This document shows positions 1 through 5,318 of a stretch of DNA of 5,814 bases, one piece after another. The stretch lies in NCBI GenBank assembly GCA_002377605.1, contig DFQD01000184.1:1-5814 (forward strand), read 5' to 3'. The notes below the pieces were generated by a model, which was not told where the DNA came from, made no database searches, and was given only the letters and a program-made list of their open reading frames with translations. Each line of letters opens with the position of its first letter. Within the stretch, counting starts at the first letter, position 1. The DNA comes from Gammaproteobacteria bacterium UBA3498. GTDB taxonomy: Bacteria; Pseudomonadota; Gammaproteobacteria; Pseudomonadales; Pseudohongiellaceae. A program made the translations under genes and the position numbers.

Positions 1-470
1 TAGAGGAAGATGAAAATTCTGATATTGGTATGAGTGCTGCTTTCGGCGCGCGCACGCCAAGAATTCAAGGATTAGAAATCGTTAAACCACCTTATGGCCG
101 TATCACTGCAATCGATATGAACAGTGGAGATCATCTGTGGATGATTGCTAATGCTGATACCCCCGATCGAATTGCGGACCACCCACTTCTAGAGGGCGTC
201 GATGTTGGGCGCACCGGTGTGCCGACTCGAGCGGGCGTCTTCGTAACAAAAACATTGCTATTTGTGGCAGAAGGAACTGGCGGGCCTGGAGCAAGTCCAA
301 TATTCAGGGCTATAGATAAAACAACTGGAGAAATCATAGCGGAGATTGAGCTACCAAATAACCAATCTGGATTGCCATTTACTTATGAACATGATGGCAA
401 ACAATACATTTCAATGTTTGTCAGCGGTGGCGGGCAACCAGCTGAGCTGGTGGCTTACGCACTGCCGTAA
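1..470 (+). CDS. PQQ-dependent quinoprotein dehydrogenase, C-terminal end (5' partial)
   Basis: The reading frame is open from the left edge (first full codon at base 3) to a TAA at 468-470, giving about 155 residues of the C-terminus of a larger protein; the ATG at base 30 is internal, not the start. The segment reads as the last blades of a quinoprotein beta-propeller: 'GRITAIDMNSGDHLW' fits the tryptophan-docking pattern (AxDxxTGxxxW), followed by 'FVTKTLLFVAEG', a second propeller repeat 'AIDKTTGEIIAE', and the closing 'YEHDGKQYISMFVSGGG…ELVAYALP'. This ending is typical of PQQ-dependent glucose/alcohol-type dehydrogenases. Family knowledge: such enzymes oxidise sugars or alcohols in the periplasm and pass electrons to ubiquinone or a cytochrome c. 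The substrate cannot be told, because the PQQ and metal ligands lie upstream of the window. The YceI gene follows after 23 bases and is probably co-transcribed. Confidence 0.88.
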   Translation, partial: EEDENSDIGMSAAFGARTPRIQGLEIVKPPYGRITAIDMNSGDHLWMIANADTPDRIADHPLLEGVDVGRTGVPTRAGVFVTKTLLFVAEGTGGPGASPIFRAIDKTTGEIIAEIELPNNQSGLPFTYEHDGKQYISMFVSGGGQPAELVAYALP

Positions 471-493
471 CTTAAACAGGAGTAATTATTAAC

Positions 494-1069
494 ATGCGAA
501 CTTTATTGAATCGAGCCTTGCTAGGTGTTGCCTTGTTGATCATTGGTTTGCCAGTGCAAGCTGCGATGTGGAAACTCGATCCGGCAATGTCGACTGTAAC
601 CTTCAAATATAACTACGGCAGTGACCCGTATGAAGGTAGGTTTACAAATGTTGTAGCGAATTTCGACATAGATCCTATGCGCCCTGCCAGTTGTAAATTC
701 GATGTGACTATTGACATAGAAGATATTGATGTTGATTCACCGGAAGTTTTGGATTATTTGCTTGACTACGAACTATTCGACGTTGACACGTGGCCAACGG
801 CGAAATTCCAGGCTGAAAGCTGCAGATTAACTGGAGTTACTTCTTTCGAATCGGATGGCACTTTAACAATTCGTGATCAAACTCATCCTGTTACGTTTCC
901 TTTCGAACTGAATATTGAAACCTGCGATGGACAAGTTTGTTTCCGCCTAACTAGTGAAGTTGAAATCTTGCGTCTTCAGTTCGGTGTTGGTCAGGGTTAT
1001 TGGGCAAATACCGCAGAAGTACCAAATGAAGTACAAGTATTAGTCGATGTCTATGCGACCCAGCAGTAG
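494..1069 (+). CDS. YceI-family periplasmic protein
   Basis: The product has 191 residues. Residues 1-23 form a Sec signal peptide (Arg at 2 and 7, hydrophobic core, cleavage after 'VQA'). The mature part is one YceI-like lipocalin-type beta-barrel: 'W.LDPAMSTVTFKY' (26-39), 'YEGRFTNVVANFDID' (46-60), 'FDVDTWPTAKF' (95-105), 'GTLTIRDQTHPVTFPFEL' (112-129) and the closing 'FGVGQGYW…EVPNEVQVLVDVYA' (163-188). Known family members bind long isoprenoid chains such as polyprenyl quinone precursors, but the cellular role is poorly defined. An AGGAG ribosome binding site (478-482) lies 11 bases before the ATG. It sits 23 bases behind the PQQ dehydrogenase gene, so a joint operon is likely; a quinone-like ligand would fit beside a quinone-reducing enzyme, but that is inference. 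The mature chain has four cysteines (67, 110, 144, 149), which could form disulfides in the periplasm. Confidence 0.9.
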   Translation: MRTLLNRALLGVALLIIGLPVQAAMWKLDPAMSTVTFKYNYGSDPYEGRFTNVVANFDIDPMRPASCKFDVTIDIEDIDVDSPEVLDYLLDYELFDVDTWPTAKFQAESCRLTGVTSFESDGTLTIRDQTHPVTFPFELNIETCDGQVCFRLTSEVEILRLQFGVGQGYWANTAEVPNEVQVLVDVYATQQ

Positions 1070-1115
1070 AAAGTAAGATTGAGTCTTTAGTTGCCTCAAA
1101 AATCAAAGCTACAAT

Positions 1116-1149
1116 AAAGGGTTCTCTCGATAGGCTGGACCCTTTTGTT
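1116..1149 (+). terminator. Rho-independent terminator after the YceI gene, possibly bidirectional
   Basis: AAAGGGTTC (1116-1124) pairs with GGACCCTTT (1137-1145), a 9-bp stem with one G-T wobble and a 12-base loop. It is followed on the + strand by TGTT, giving a short TTTTGTT tract. It starts 46 bases after the YceI stop. On the opposite strand the same hairpin is followed by ATTGT, so it may also stop transcripts from the convergent S10 peptidase gene. The T tract is short, so efficiency is uncertain. Confidence 0.6.
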
Positions 1150-1177
1150 GCGGAAAACAAACTGTCGGCTCGATAGA

Positions 1178-1201
1178 GTTTACGATTTGGATTAAGTAAA
1201 C
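1178..1201. repeat. Inverted repeat GTTTAC/GTAAAC in the convergent spacer
   Basis: GTTTAC (1178-1183) and GTAAAC (1196-1201) are perfect inverted repeats around a 12-base spacer beginning GATTTGGA. It lies between the facing YceI and S10 genes. Neither side has a T tract, so it is not a classical terminator. The spacer begins with the same 8 bases as that of the next inverted repeat. Confidence 0.45.
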
Positions 1202-1212
1202 GTTGTCCCCGC

Positions 1213-1251
1213 TAGATTTATCGATTTGGAATCTGCGATAAGATAAATCTA
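1213..1251. repeat. 10-bp perfect inverted repeat over the S10 stop codon
   Basis: TAGATTTATC (1213-1222) and GATAAATCTA (1242-1251) are perfect inverted repeats separated by 19 bases. The TAA stop of the - strand S10 gene (1218-1220) lies inside one arm, so in the mRNA the hairpin would include the last codons and the stop. No T tract follows on either strand. It could protect the mRNA 3' end or help Rho-dependent termination; this is inference. Confidence 0.55.
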
Positions 1252-2750
1252 CGTGTATCTTCTAATAATTGAATTCTTGAAGGTTCATTCACGTACATCA
1301 TGTGACCGCCTTGGTAAAACTCATATTCAATTTGATCTGCTCGTATGTCGTGTCGGTTGAGTGTGTATTCCGCATCAAAGAAAGGTGTTGTCAAATCGAA
1401 GTATCCGGATGCAACAAAAACTTTTAGCGCTGGATTTATTCGCAACGCTTCCGATAGGTCGTGGGCAGTATTTACGTATGCTGGCTCCCAGGAAGAACCA
1501 TCTGGAACTGTACGCCAACGCCAGTTGGAACTTAAATTGGGGTCGGCTGGTGCCAGATAATCTCTATTCCAATCGACACCTAGATCACTGCGAATGTACG
1601 TCATAAGTGCCGCTTTATAGGCTGCCGAAATACCGTCGGATGCAGGATCGCGAGAATTCTCTGCTGCCAGGTCATCAATTTGGTCTTGGGTATATCTTGA
1701 ATCTGATCTGCCTACAGCCAATCCTTGATCTCTCAATAACTCTTTGGCAAAGCGAGTTCCTTGCACCCGTAAATTCGCACGGTCAATATACTCAGTACTC
1801 AATCCAGTGAAGTAGGCTAATCGATCGCGCACCGTTCGGTATTCATCCGGTTCTATTGCATTGCCCTTAAATAGTGCAGGTAAATATTCATTTACAGCAA
1901 ATTCACGAGCTTGTTGCAAAAAGACTTCTTGGTTTTCCGGTGGAGGTTCTACGCGCCCATGGTAAAGAGCGGTTGCGGCCATGGTTGGAACATAGGTGAT
2001 GTAGGAAACGATGTTGTCCCGCACATAGGGAGTAGAACCCTGGTAATCTAATGCTTGCGATACGAACAAGATGCCATTGAGACTTATATTCAATTCGCCT
2101 TCCATTAATTTGGCAACTGCAGCCGCTCTAGTTGTACCAAAACTTTCTCCTAATAAAAATTTAGGGGAATTCCAGCGATTGTGTTCAGAAATCCATGTTT
2201 GAATAAACAGTGCCATAGAATCTGCATCTTCATTTAATCCCCAGAAATCCTTGCCTTCATATGTTCCTAAAGCTCTTGAGAAACCGGTTCCAACTGGATC
2301 AATAAACACTAAATCACTTACATCGAGAATGGTTTCGGGGGCTTCAACAATAGGATAAGGAGGCAAACCTGCATGATCCGCATCTGACGGCACTACTATA
2401 CGTTTCGGCCCATAGCTGCCCATATGTAACCATACGGACGCCGAGCCTGGCCCGCCATTCCAAACAAAGGTAACGGGACGCACTTCGCCGTCTTCTTGAT
2501 CCCTTTTTATATATGCAAAGGAAAAGATTGATGCTTTAGTCTCTCCTTCAATATCTCTAATGTAAGTTTCGCCAGCAATGGCCTGATAATCGATGCGGTT
2601 ATCATTAAATCGATTTGAGTGCTCGCTAATAAAGCGAGTTGGTTCTGGAATCTCTGCTGTCTCGTTTGTTTCTTCCTCAGCCGCATATATTGGACCCGTG
2701 TTTATAATTATTGCTGTTGCAAACACAGTAAACACTCTAAAGGATTTCAT
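1218..2750 (-). CDS. Secreted serine carboxypeptidase, peptidase family S10
   Basis: The product is 510 residues from the ATG at 2750. An in-frame GTG at 2759 would add three residues; I prefer the ATG because it directly opens a good signal peptide (Lys-2, Arg-5, hydrophobic core to about 22, cleavage 'IYA|AEE'). The S10 signatures are in order: 'FVWNGGPGSASVW' (from about 95; the Asn corresponds to the residue that holds the substrate C-terminal carboxylate in carboxypeptidase Y), the nucleophile motif 'GESFG' (Ser-203), 'SGYFDLTTP' (Asp-452) and 'GGHMMY' (His-483). The alpha/beta-hydrolase triad is therefore complete and the length is normal for bacterial members. The family removes single residues from peptide C-termini, usually at acidic pH. 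I find no cysteine in the chain; 'GPGSAS' replaces the 'GPGCSS' of eukaryotic enzymes. It lies 27 bases behind the creatininase-family gene on the same strand and is probably translated from the same mRNA. The Shine-Dalgarno is weak (GGG about 8 bases before the ATG). Confidence 0.93.
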   Translation of the reverse strand: MKSFRVFTVFATAIIINTGPIYAAEEETNETAEIPEPTRFISEHSNRFNDNRIDYQAIAGETYIRDIEGETKASIFSFAYIKRDQEDGEVRPVTFVWNGGPGSASVWLHMGSYGPKRIVVPSDADHAGLPPYPIVEAPETILDVSDLVFIDPVGTGFSRALGTYEGKDFWGLNEDADSMALFIQTWISEHNRWNSPKFLLGESFGTTRAAAVAKLMEGELNISLNGILFVSQALDYQGSTPYVRDNIVSYITYVPTMAATALYHGRVEPPPENQEVFLQQAREFAVNEYLPALFKGNAIEPDEYRTVRDRLAYFTGLSTEYIDRANLRVQGTRFAKELLRDQGLAVGRSDSRYTQDQIDDLAAENSRDPASDGISAAYKAALMTYIRSDLGVDWNRDYLAPADPNLSSNWRWRTVPDGSSWEPAYVNTAHDLSEALRINPALKVFVASGYFDLTTPFFDAEYTLNRHDIRADQIEYEFYQGGHMMYVNEPSRIQLLEDTRRFILSQIPNR

Positions 2751-2766
2751 GATCAACACCCGTTCT

Positions 2767-2786
2767 TTATCTTTTAATTATCTTTT
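2767..2786. repeat. Short direct repeat TTATCTTTT at the creatininase/S10 junction
   Basis: TTATCTTTT occurs at 2767-2775 and 2778-2786, an 11-base period. Read on the coding (-) strand it is AAAAGATAA twice. The first coding-strand copy contains the last codons and TAA of the creatininase-family gene, the second lies in the leader of the S10 gene. It may be chance in an A-rich junction. Confidence 0.35.
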
Positions 2787-3665
2787 GATATTAATTGAAT
2801 CTCTAATTGCATTGGCGGTTAGTTCAGAGCGAAATTCAATCATCTGTTTACCTAATTCAATTGCTTCCTCTAATGGGAAAATGGCGACTCCATTGATTGA
2901 AGCTAGGCCAGCTTCAACTCGCTGTTCGAAGCGAACTTGTTCGGGGTCGGAGACCATCATCATTGCAGTTACCCAGATATCGTCGTGATAACCATCGTGA
3001 CTTGATTCGGCGACACCCAACTCTTGCTCGGTAAAACTTTCTGTTTCTTCCCAGCCGGGACTATAAAATTCGCGAACGAAATGAATGCGCGCACTTGATT
3101 CTTCCCATTCGCTCTTCAGTTTAGTGGTGACATTCTCCATGCCTCTCTGATTGCCGCCGCTGTCACCAATAAAAACTATATCACTGAATCCAGATTGACG
3201 AAGACTGTTAGCTATATCTGTTAATAAGGCTTCATAAGTTGCAGCATTTAAACTAATTGTTCCTGGGAATTTCATCGCGCCGGTTGGCGGATCGATATTA
3301 CCTCCCGGTACAAATTTTACTACTGGAGCACAAAGAGCATCCCCCAGCTTTTCCGCGATCGCGGGGCAGGAAGCTTCCAATATCAGGTTGTGTTTGCCGA
3401 TGGTGAGATAAGGCCCATTTTCTTCAATGCCGCCGGTGGGAATTATGACCGTTGTTGTACCGTTGGCGATTAAATCTCGAATTTCTAAGAAAGTTAGTTC
3501 TTCTAACCAGAATGATTGAATGCCAGCGATAGGTCTTTCCATCGCTAGCAATTCTTCATCGCTAAATCTATTTTGGCTCAGGCCGGACTGAGCTACGCCC
3601 AGAAGTGCCAGCGTCACCATCCAGGAATTGATATTGAGAAATTTTTCAAACAAGCTAGTTTTCAA
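2778..3665 (-). CDS. Secreted creatininase-family protein with variant metal-site motifs
   Basis: The product has 295 residues from a TTG start at 3665. The frame needs this start: the next in-frame Met (16) would cut into the hydrophobic core and leave a signal without basic residues. Residues 1-30 look like a Sec signal (Lys-2, Lys-8, core 'WMVTLALLGVA', cleavage near 'GLS|Q'). Family landmarks are 'IIPTGGIEENGPYLTIGKHN' (74-93), 'FPGTISL' (133-139), 'IVFIGDSGGN' (163-172) and 'SSHDGYHDD' (221-229). Known creatininase-family enzymes are metal-dependent amidohydrolases acting on cyclic amides or formamides (creatinine, formamidopyrimidine intermediates, mycofactocin precursor). The canonical 'E-x-H-G-P-H-L-P-x-G-T-D' is here 'E-E-N-G-P-Y-L-T-I-G-K-H', and 'GHGGN' is 'GDSGGN', so several metal ligands differ. 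I believe related 'xNGP…GKH' sequences exist as a subfamily, of unknown substrate. It is first in a two-gene unit with the S10 peptidase and diverges from the cytochrome gene. Confidence 0.85.
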   Translation of the reverse strand: MKTSLFEKFLNINSWMVTLALLGVAQSGLSQNRFSDEELLAMERPIAGIQSFWLEELTFLEIRDLIANGTTTVIIPTGGIEENGPYLTIGKHNLILEASCPAIAEKLGDALCAPVVKFVPGGNIDPPTGAMKFPGTISLNAATYEALLTDIANSLRQSGFSDIVFIGDSGGNQRGMENVTTKLKSEWEESSARIHFVREFYSPGWEETESFTEQELGVAESSHDGYHDDIWVTAMMMVSDPEQVRFEQRVEAGLASINGVAIFPLEEAIELGKQMIEFRSELTANAIRDSINIKR

Positions 3666-3672
3666 TTGTTTG

Positions 3673-3677
3673 CCCCC
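3673..3677 (-). promoter_or_regulatory. Ribosome binding site supporting the TTG start of the creatininase-family gene
   Basis: On the coding strand a GGGGG run lies 7 bases before the TTG at 3665. The spacing is good and no ATG or GTG start is available nearby that keeps the signal peptide, so this site supports the TTG. Confidence 0.5.
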
Positions 3678-3701
3678 AATCGTTGTATTTCTACGGATGC
3701 T

Positions 3702-3707
3702 ATCTTA
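3702..3707 (-). promoter_or_regulatory. Weak candidate -10 box for the creatininase/S10 unit
   Basis: On the - strand TAAGAT (four of six matches to TATAAT) lies 37 bases upstream of the TTG start. The only -35-like element is GAGACA about 19 bases upstream, which is a poor match with long spacing. This is offered only as the best candidate seen. Confidence 0.25.
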
Positions 3708-3766
3708 AATAGGCGCTAAACCTAAGTGTCTCACGCTAGAATGGGTAAAATTTGGTTCAATTCAGA

Positions 3767-3778
3767 TTAATGCATTAA
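3767..3778. promoter_or_regulatory. 12-bp perfect palindrome TTAATGCATTAA
   Basis: TTAATGCATTAA reads identically on both strands. It lies about 100 bases upstream of the creatininase-family start and 188 upstream of the cytochrome start. It may be an operator half of a larger array, but palindromes rich in A and T also arise by chance. Confidence 0.35.
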
Positions 3779-3785
3779 GTCTAGG

Positions 3786-3814
3786 GTTTAGTAGCAGCAT
3801 TAGTGCTACCAAAC
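3786..3814. repeat. 11-bp dyad (one mismatch) with 7-base centre in the divergent region
   Basis: GTTTAGTAGCA (3786-3796) and TGCTACCAAAC (3804-3814) are inverted repeats with one A-C mismatch around GCATTAG. Neither strand has a following T tract, so it is not a standard terminator; its position in the middle of the divergent spacer suits an operator or a 5' leader structure. The role is inference. Confidence 0.5.
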
Positions 3815-3872
3815 TAAAACAAGCTAATTTAGGATTGTGTCCGCGTCTTATTAAATAGCGCTGCAATAACAA

Positions 3873-3886
3873 GAAATGCGCATTTC
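3873..3886. promoter_or_regulatory. 14-bp perfect palindrome GAAATGCGCATTTC
   Basis: GAAATGCGCATTTC is perfectly self-complementary over 14 bases and ends 56 bases before the TATAAT box of the cytochrome gene, a usual position for an activator site. It shares the ATGC…GCAT core with the palindrome at 3767-3778. Binding protein unknown. Confidence 0.45.
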
Positions 3887-3942
3887 CATTGATAAAAGAA
3901 AGGATTCGTAGCTAGCTGCGGCCTCACTTACTAAATTGAAGT

Positions 3943-3948
3943 TATAAT
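3943..3948 (+). promoter_or_regulatory. Candidate -10 box of the triheme cytochrome promoter
   Basis: TATAAT matches the sigma-70 -10 consensus exactly and lies 18 bases before the TTG start, which would give a very short 5' leader. No good -35 is present at 17±1 bases (the bases there are GGCCTC), so the promoter would need an activator, such as a protein binding the palindromes upstream. Confidence 0.4.
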
Positions 3949-3955
3949 TTTATTT

Positions 3956-3959
3956 GAGA
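3956..3959 (+). promoter_or_regulatory. Ribosome binding site supporting the TTG start of the cytochrome gene
   Basis: GAGA lies 7 bases before the TTG at 3967. An in-frame TGA at 3955-3957 excludes any earlier start, and later starts (GTG at 4021) would remove most of the membrane anchor, so TTG is chosen. Confidence 0.45.
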
Positions 3960-3966
3960 ATCTAGT

Positions 3967-5250
3967 TTGTTATTCCCGTTCCGTCATTATTCGATATTGA
4001 TTGCTTTGGTGGTTGCCATAGTGATCGCGGTCATTGTTTTCTCATCAAACGGAGAAAGTGGTGATGGACCTATTGCCGATCATGGTTACAGTCAAGAAGA
4101 AGTGCTCGCAAGAGGAGAGTATCTGGTTGTCGCAGGCAACTGTGCCAGTTGTCATACCACCGGAGAAGGTGGGTTAATGGCAGGGGGCGTGGCCTTTGAA
4201 ACACCATTCGGTACTATCTACTCGACCAACATCACACCGGATTTAGATACTGGGATTGGTAGTTGGAATGAATGGGATTTTCTGAACTCCATGCGCCACG
4301 GAATCAGACCGAATGGTGAACACCTATATCCAGCTTTTCCTTATCCGGCATTTACAAAAGTTACTAATAAAGACTTGGTTGCGATGTTTGCATACCTGAA
4401 AAGCATTCCAGCGGTAAAACATGTGCAACCAGATAATGATTTGTCTTTCCCGTTCAATCAAAGAGCATTAATGGCTTTTTGGAAATTCTTATATTTCGAT
4501 TCAGGGGAATTCGAAATTAATGAAGAACAAACCGAGCAATGGAACCGAGGCGCATACTTAGTTGAAGCACTAACTCACTGCAGTGCTTGTCATACGCCCA
4601 GAAATTTTCTTGGAGCTGAACGAGAGCAATTTTATTTAAGTGGAGGGGAGTATCAGGATCGAGTTGGCTCTGGTGAATATCGAACCTGGTTTGCACCAAA
4701 TATAACCTCTAGCAATCGTGGACTCGGTTTGTGGAGTCACGAGCATTTAGAAGATTACTTAAAAACTGCGCGGAATGAATTTTTGGAGTCATTTGGCCCG
4801 ATGAATGAAGTCATTATGAATAGTTCACGCTTTTTAAATGAGTCCGATGTAAGTGCTATGACGCTTTATTTAAAAAGTCTTCCTGCCATTGAAGAAACAA
4901 GGGGGGTTGCACCTGACGATCAGTTAATGGGGCAGGGTCGGACCATTTATAACTTACATTGCGGCACTTGCCATTTACCAACTGGCGAAGGAGATCCAGA
5001 GATGGCGCCTAAACTCAATAGGGGCAGCCTCGTAGTTCAAGCAGAAAACCCCGCATCCATGATTAATGCGATATTGTATTCGCCGGAGTTGCCAGGATCG
5101 CCACTTGAGCCTCGTTGGTTGGATCCTATGGAAGAGTTTCAATACATTTTAAGTGATGAGGAAATAGCCGCGGTGGCAAGCTATATTCGAAACTCCTGGG
5201 GGAATAGGGCGGGAATGGTTTTGCCAGGGCAGGTGGCAACTCAGCGATAA
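3967..5250 (+). CDS. Membrane-anchored triheme c-type cytochrome (dehydrogenase cytochrome-subunit type)
   Basis: The product has 427 residues from a TTG start. Residues 8-26 form a hydrophobic segment after Arg-6 with no clear cleavage site, so it is probably an uncleaved N-terminal anchor with the rest in the periplasm. Three CxxCH heme sites, one per cytochrome c domain, are at Cys-59 (CASCH), Cys-205 (CSACH) and Cys-332 (CGTCH). The order and flanks ('RGEYLVVAGNCASCH', 'GTIYSTNITPD', 'MRHGIRPNGEHLYPAFPY', 'APNIT', 'GPMNEV') are those of the cytochrome subunit of membrane alcohol, aldehyde and gluconate dehydrogenases, which carries electrons from a periplasmic catalytic subunit to ubiquinone. 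Likely axial ligands are Met-279 for heme 2 and Met-346 for heme 3; heme 1 has Phe-124 where many relatives have Met ('PAMPY'). Length is normal. No catalytic partner is adjacent; the PQQ dehydrogenase lies about 3.5 kb away in a separate unit. The DUF1592 lipoprotein gene follows after 133 bases. Confidence 0.93.
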   Translation: MLFPFRHYSILIALVVAIVIAVIVFSSNGESGDGPIADHGYSQEEVLARGEYLVVAGNCASCHTTGEGGLMAGGVAFETPFGTIYSTNITPDLDTGIGSWNEWDFLNSMRHGIRPNGEHLYPAFPYPAFTKVTNKDLVAMFAYLKSIPAVKHVQPDNDLSFPFNQRALMAFWKFLYFDSGEFEINEEQTEQWNRGAYLVEALTHCSACHTPRNFLGAEREQFYLSGGEYQDRVGSGEYRTWFAPNITSSNRGLGLWSHEHLEDYLKTARNEFLESFGPMNEVIMNSSRFLNESDVSAMTLYLKSLPAIEETRGVAPDDQLMGQGRTIYNLHCGTCHLPTGEGDPEMAPKLNRGSLVVQAENPASMINAILYSPELPGSPLEPRWLDPMEEFQYILSDEEIAAVASYIRNSWGNRAGMVLPGQVATQR

Positions 5251-5259
5251 ATGCTGTCA

Positions 5260-5277
5260 ATTGAAATATTCTTCAAT
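5260..5277. repeat. Small inverted repeat ATTGAA/TTCAAT after the cytochrome gene
   Basis: ATTGAA (5260-5265) and TTCAAT (5272-5277) flank a 6-base centre, 9 bases after the cytochrome stop. The stem is AT-rich and no T tract follows, so I do not call it a terminator; transcription may continue into the DUF1592 gene. Confidence 0.3.
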
Positions 5278-5301
5278 AAGGTAAATAGCTTGTTGAAGAT
5301 A

Positions 5302-5318
5302 GAGATATTTAATATCTC
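5302..5318. repeat. Inverted repeat GAGATAT/ATATCTC upstream of the DUF1592 gene
   Basis: GAGATAT (5302-5308) and ATATCTC (5312-5318) are perfect 7-base arms around TTA, 65 bases before the next start codon. It may be a dimeric regulator site or a leader hairpin. No convincing -35/-10 pair is seen in the 133-base spacer. Confidence 0.35.

Larger units (their letters stand above)
3666..3966. other. Divergent intergenic region with promoters and dyad symmetries
   Basis: These 301 bases separate the divergent creatininase-family and cytochrome genes and hold no credible gene. Both promoters must lie here unless transcription comes from farther away. Three symmetric elements are visible (3767-3778, 3786-3814, 3873-3886), plus AGCTAGCT at 3910-3917 and a TATAAT box at 3943-3948. 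A + strand mini-ORF of nine codons from 3741 lacks a ribosome binding site and was discarded. The arrangement suits shared control of the two divergent units by one or more dimeric regulators, but no regulator gene is in the window. Confidence 0.6.

Noticed and set aside
131..337. 68-codon open frame on the - strand near the left edge
   Set aside because: It is antisense to the PQQ dehydrogenase end, whose + frame carries clear propeller motifs.
951..1160. 69-codon open frame on the - strand over the end of the YceI gene
   Set aside because: It overlaps the YceI C-terminal motif and runs through the terminator hairpin; no signature or convincing ribosome binding site.
1213..1251. The 10-bp inverted repeat as the S10 terminator
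   Set aside because: No T tract follows on the - strand (GCGGGGAC follows), the stop codon is inside the stem, and a better hairpin is at 1116-1149.
1345..1810. Three short + strand open frames (1345-1560, 1361-1606, 1607-1810)
   Set aside because: All are antisense to the S10 carboxypeptidase, overlap each other and show no recognisable protein features.
2751..2759. GTG at 2759 as the start of the S10 gene
   Set aside because: It adds only three residues ahead of an ATG that opens a normal signal peptide; possible but less likely.
2593..2988. 131-codon open frame on the + strand across the creatininase/S10 junction
   Set aside because: It is antisense to the ends of two well-supported genes, shows no family signature, and its composition looks like reversed coding sequence.
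3741..3770. Nine-codon + strand mini-ORF, possible leader peptide
   Set aside because: No ribosome binding site, no regulatory codon run and no attenuator hairpin with a T tract after it.
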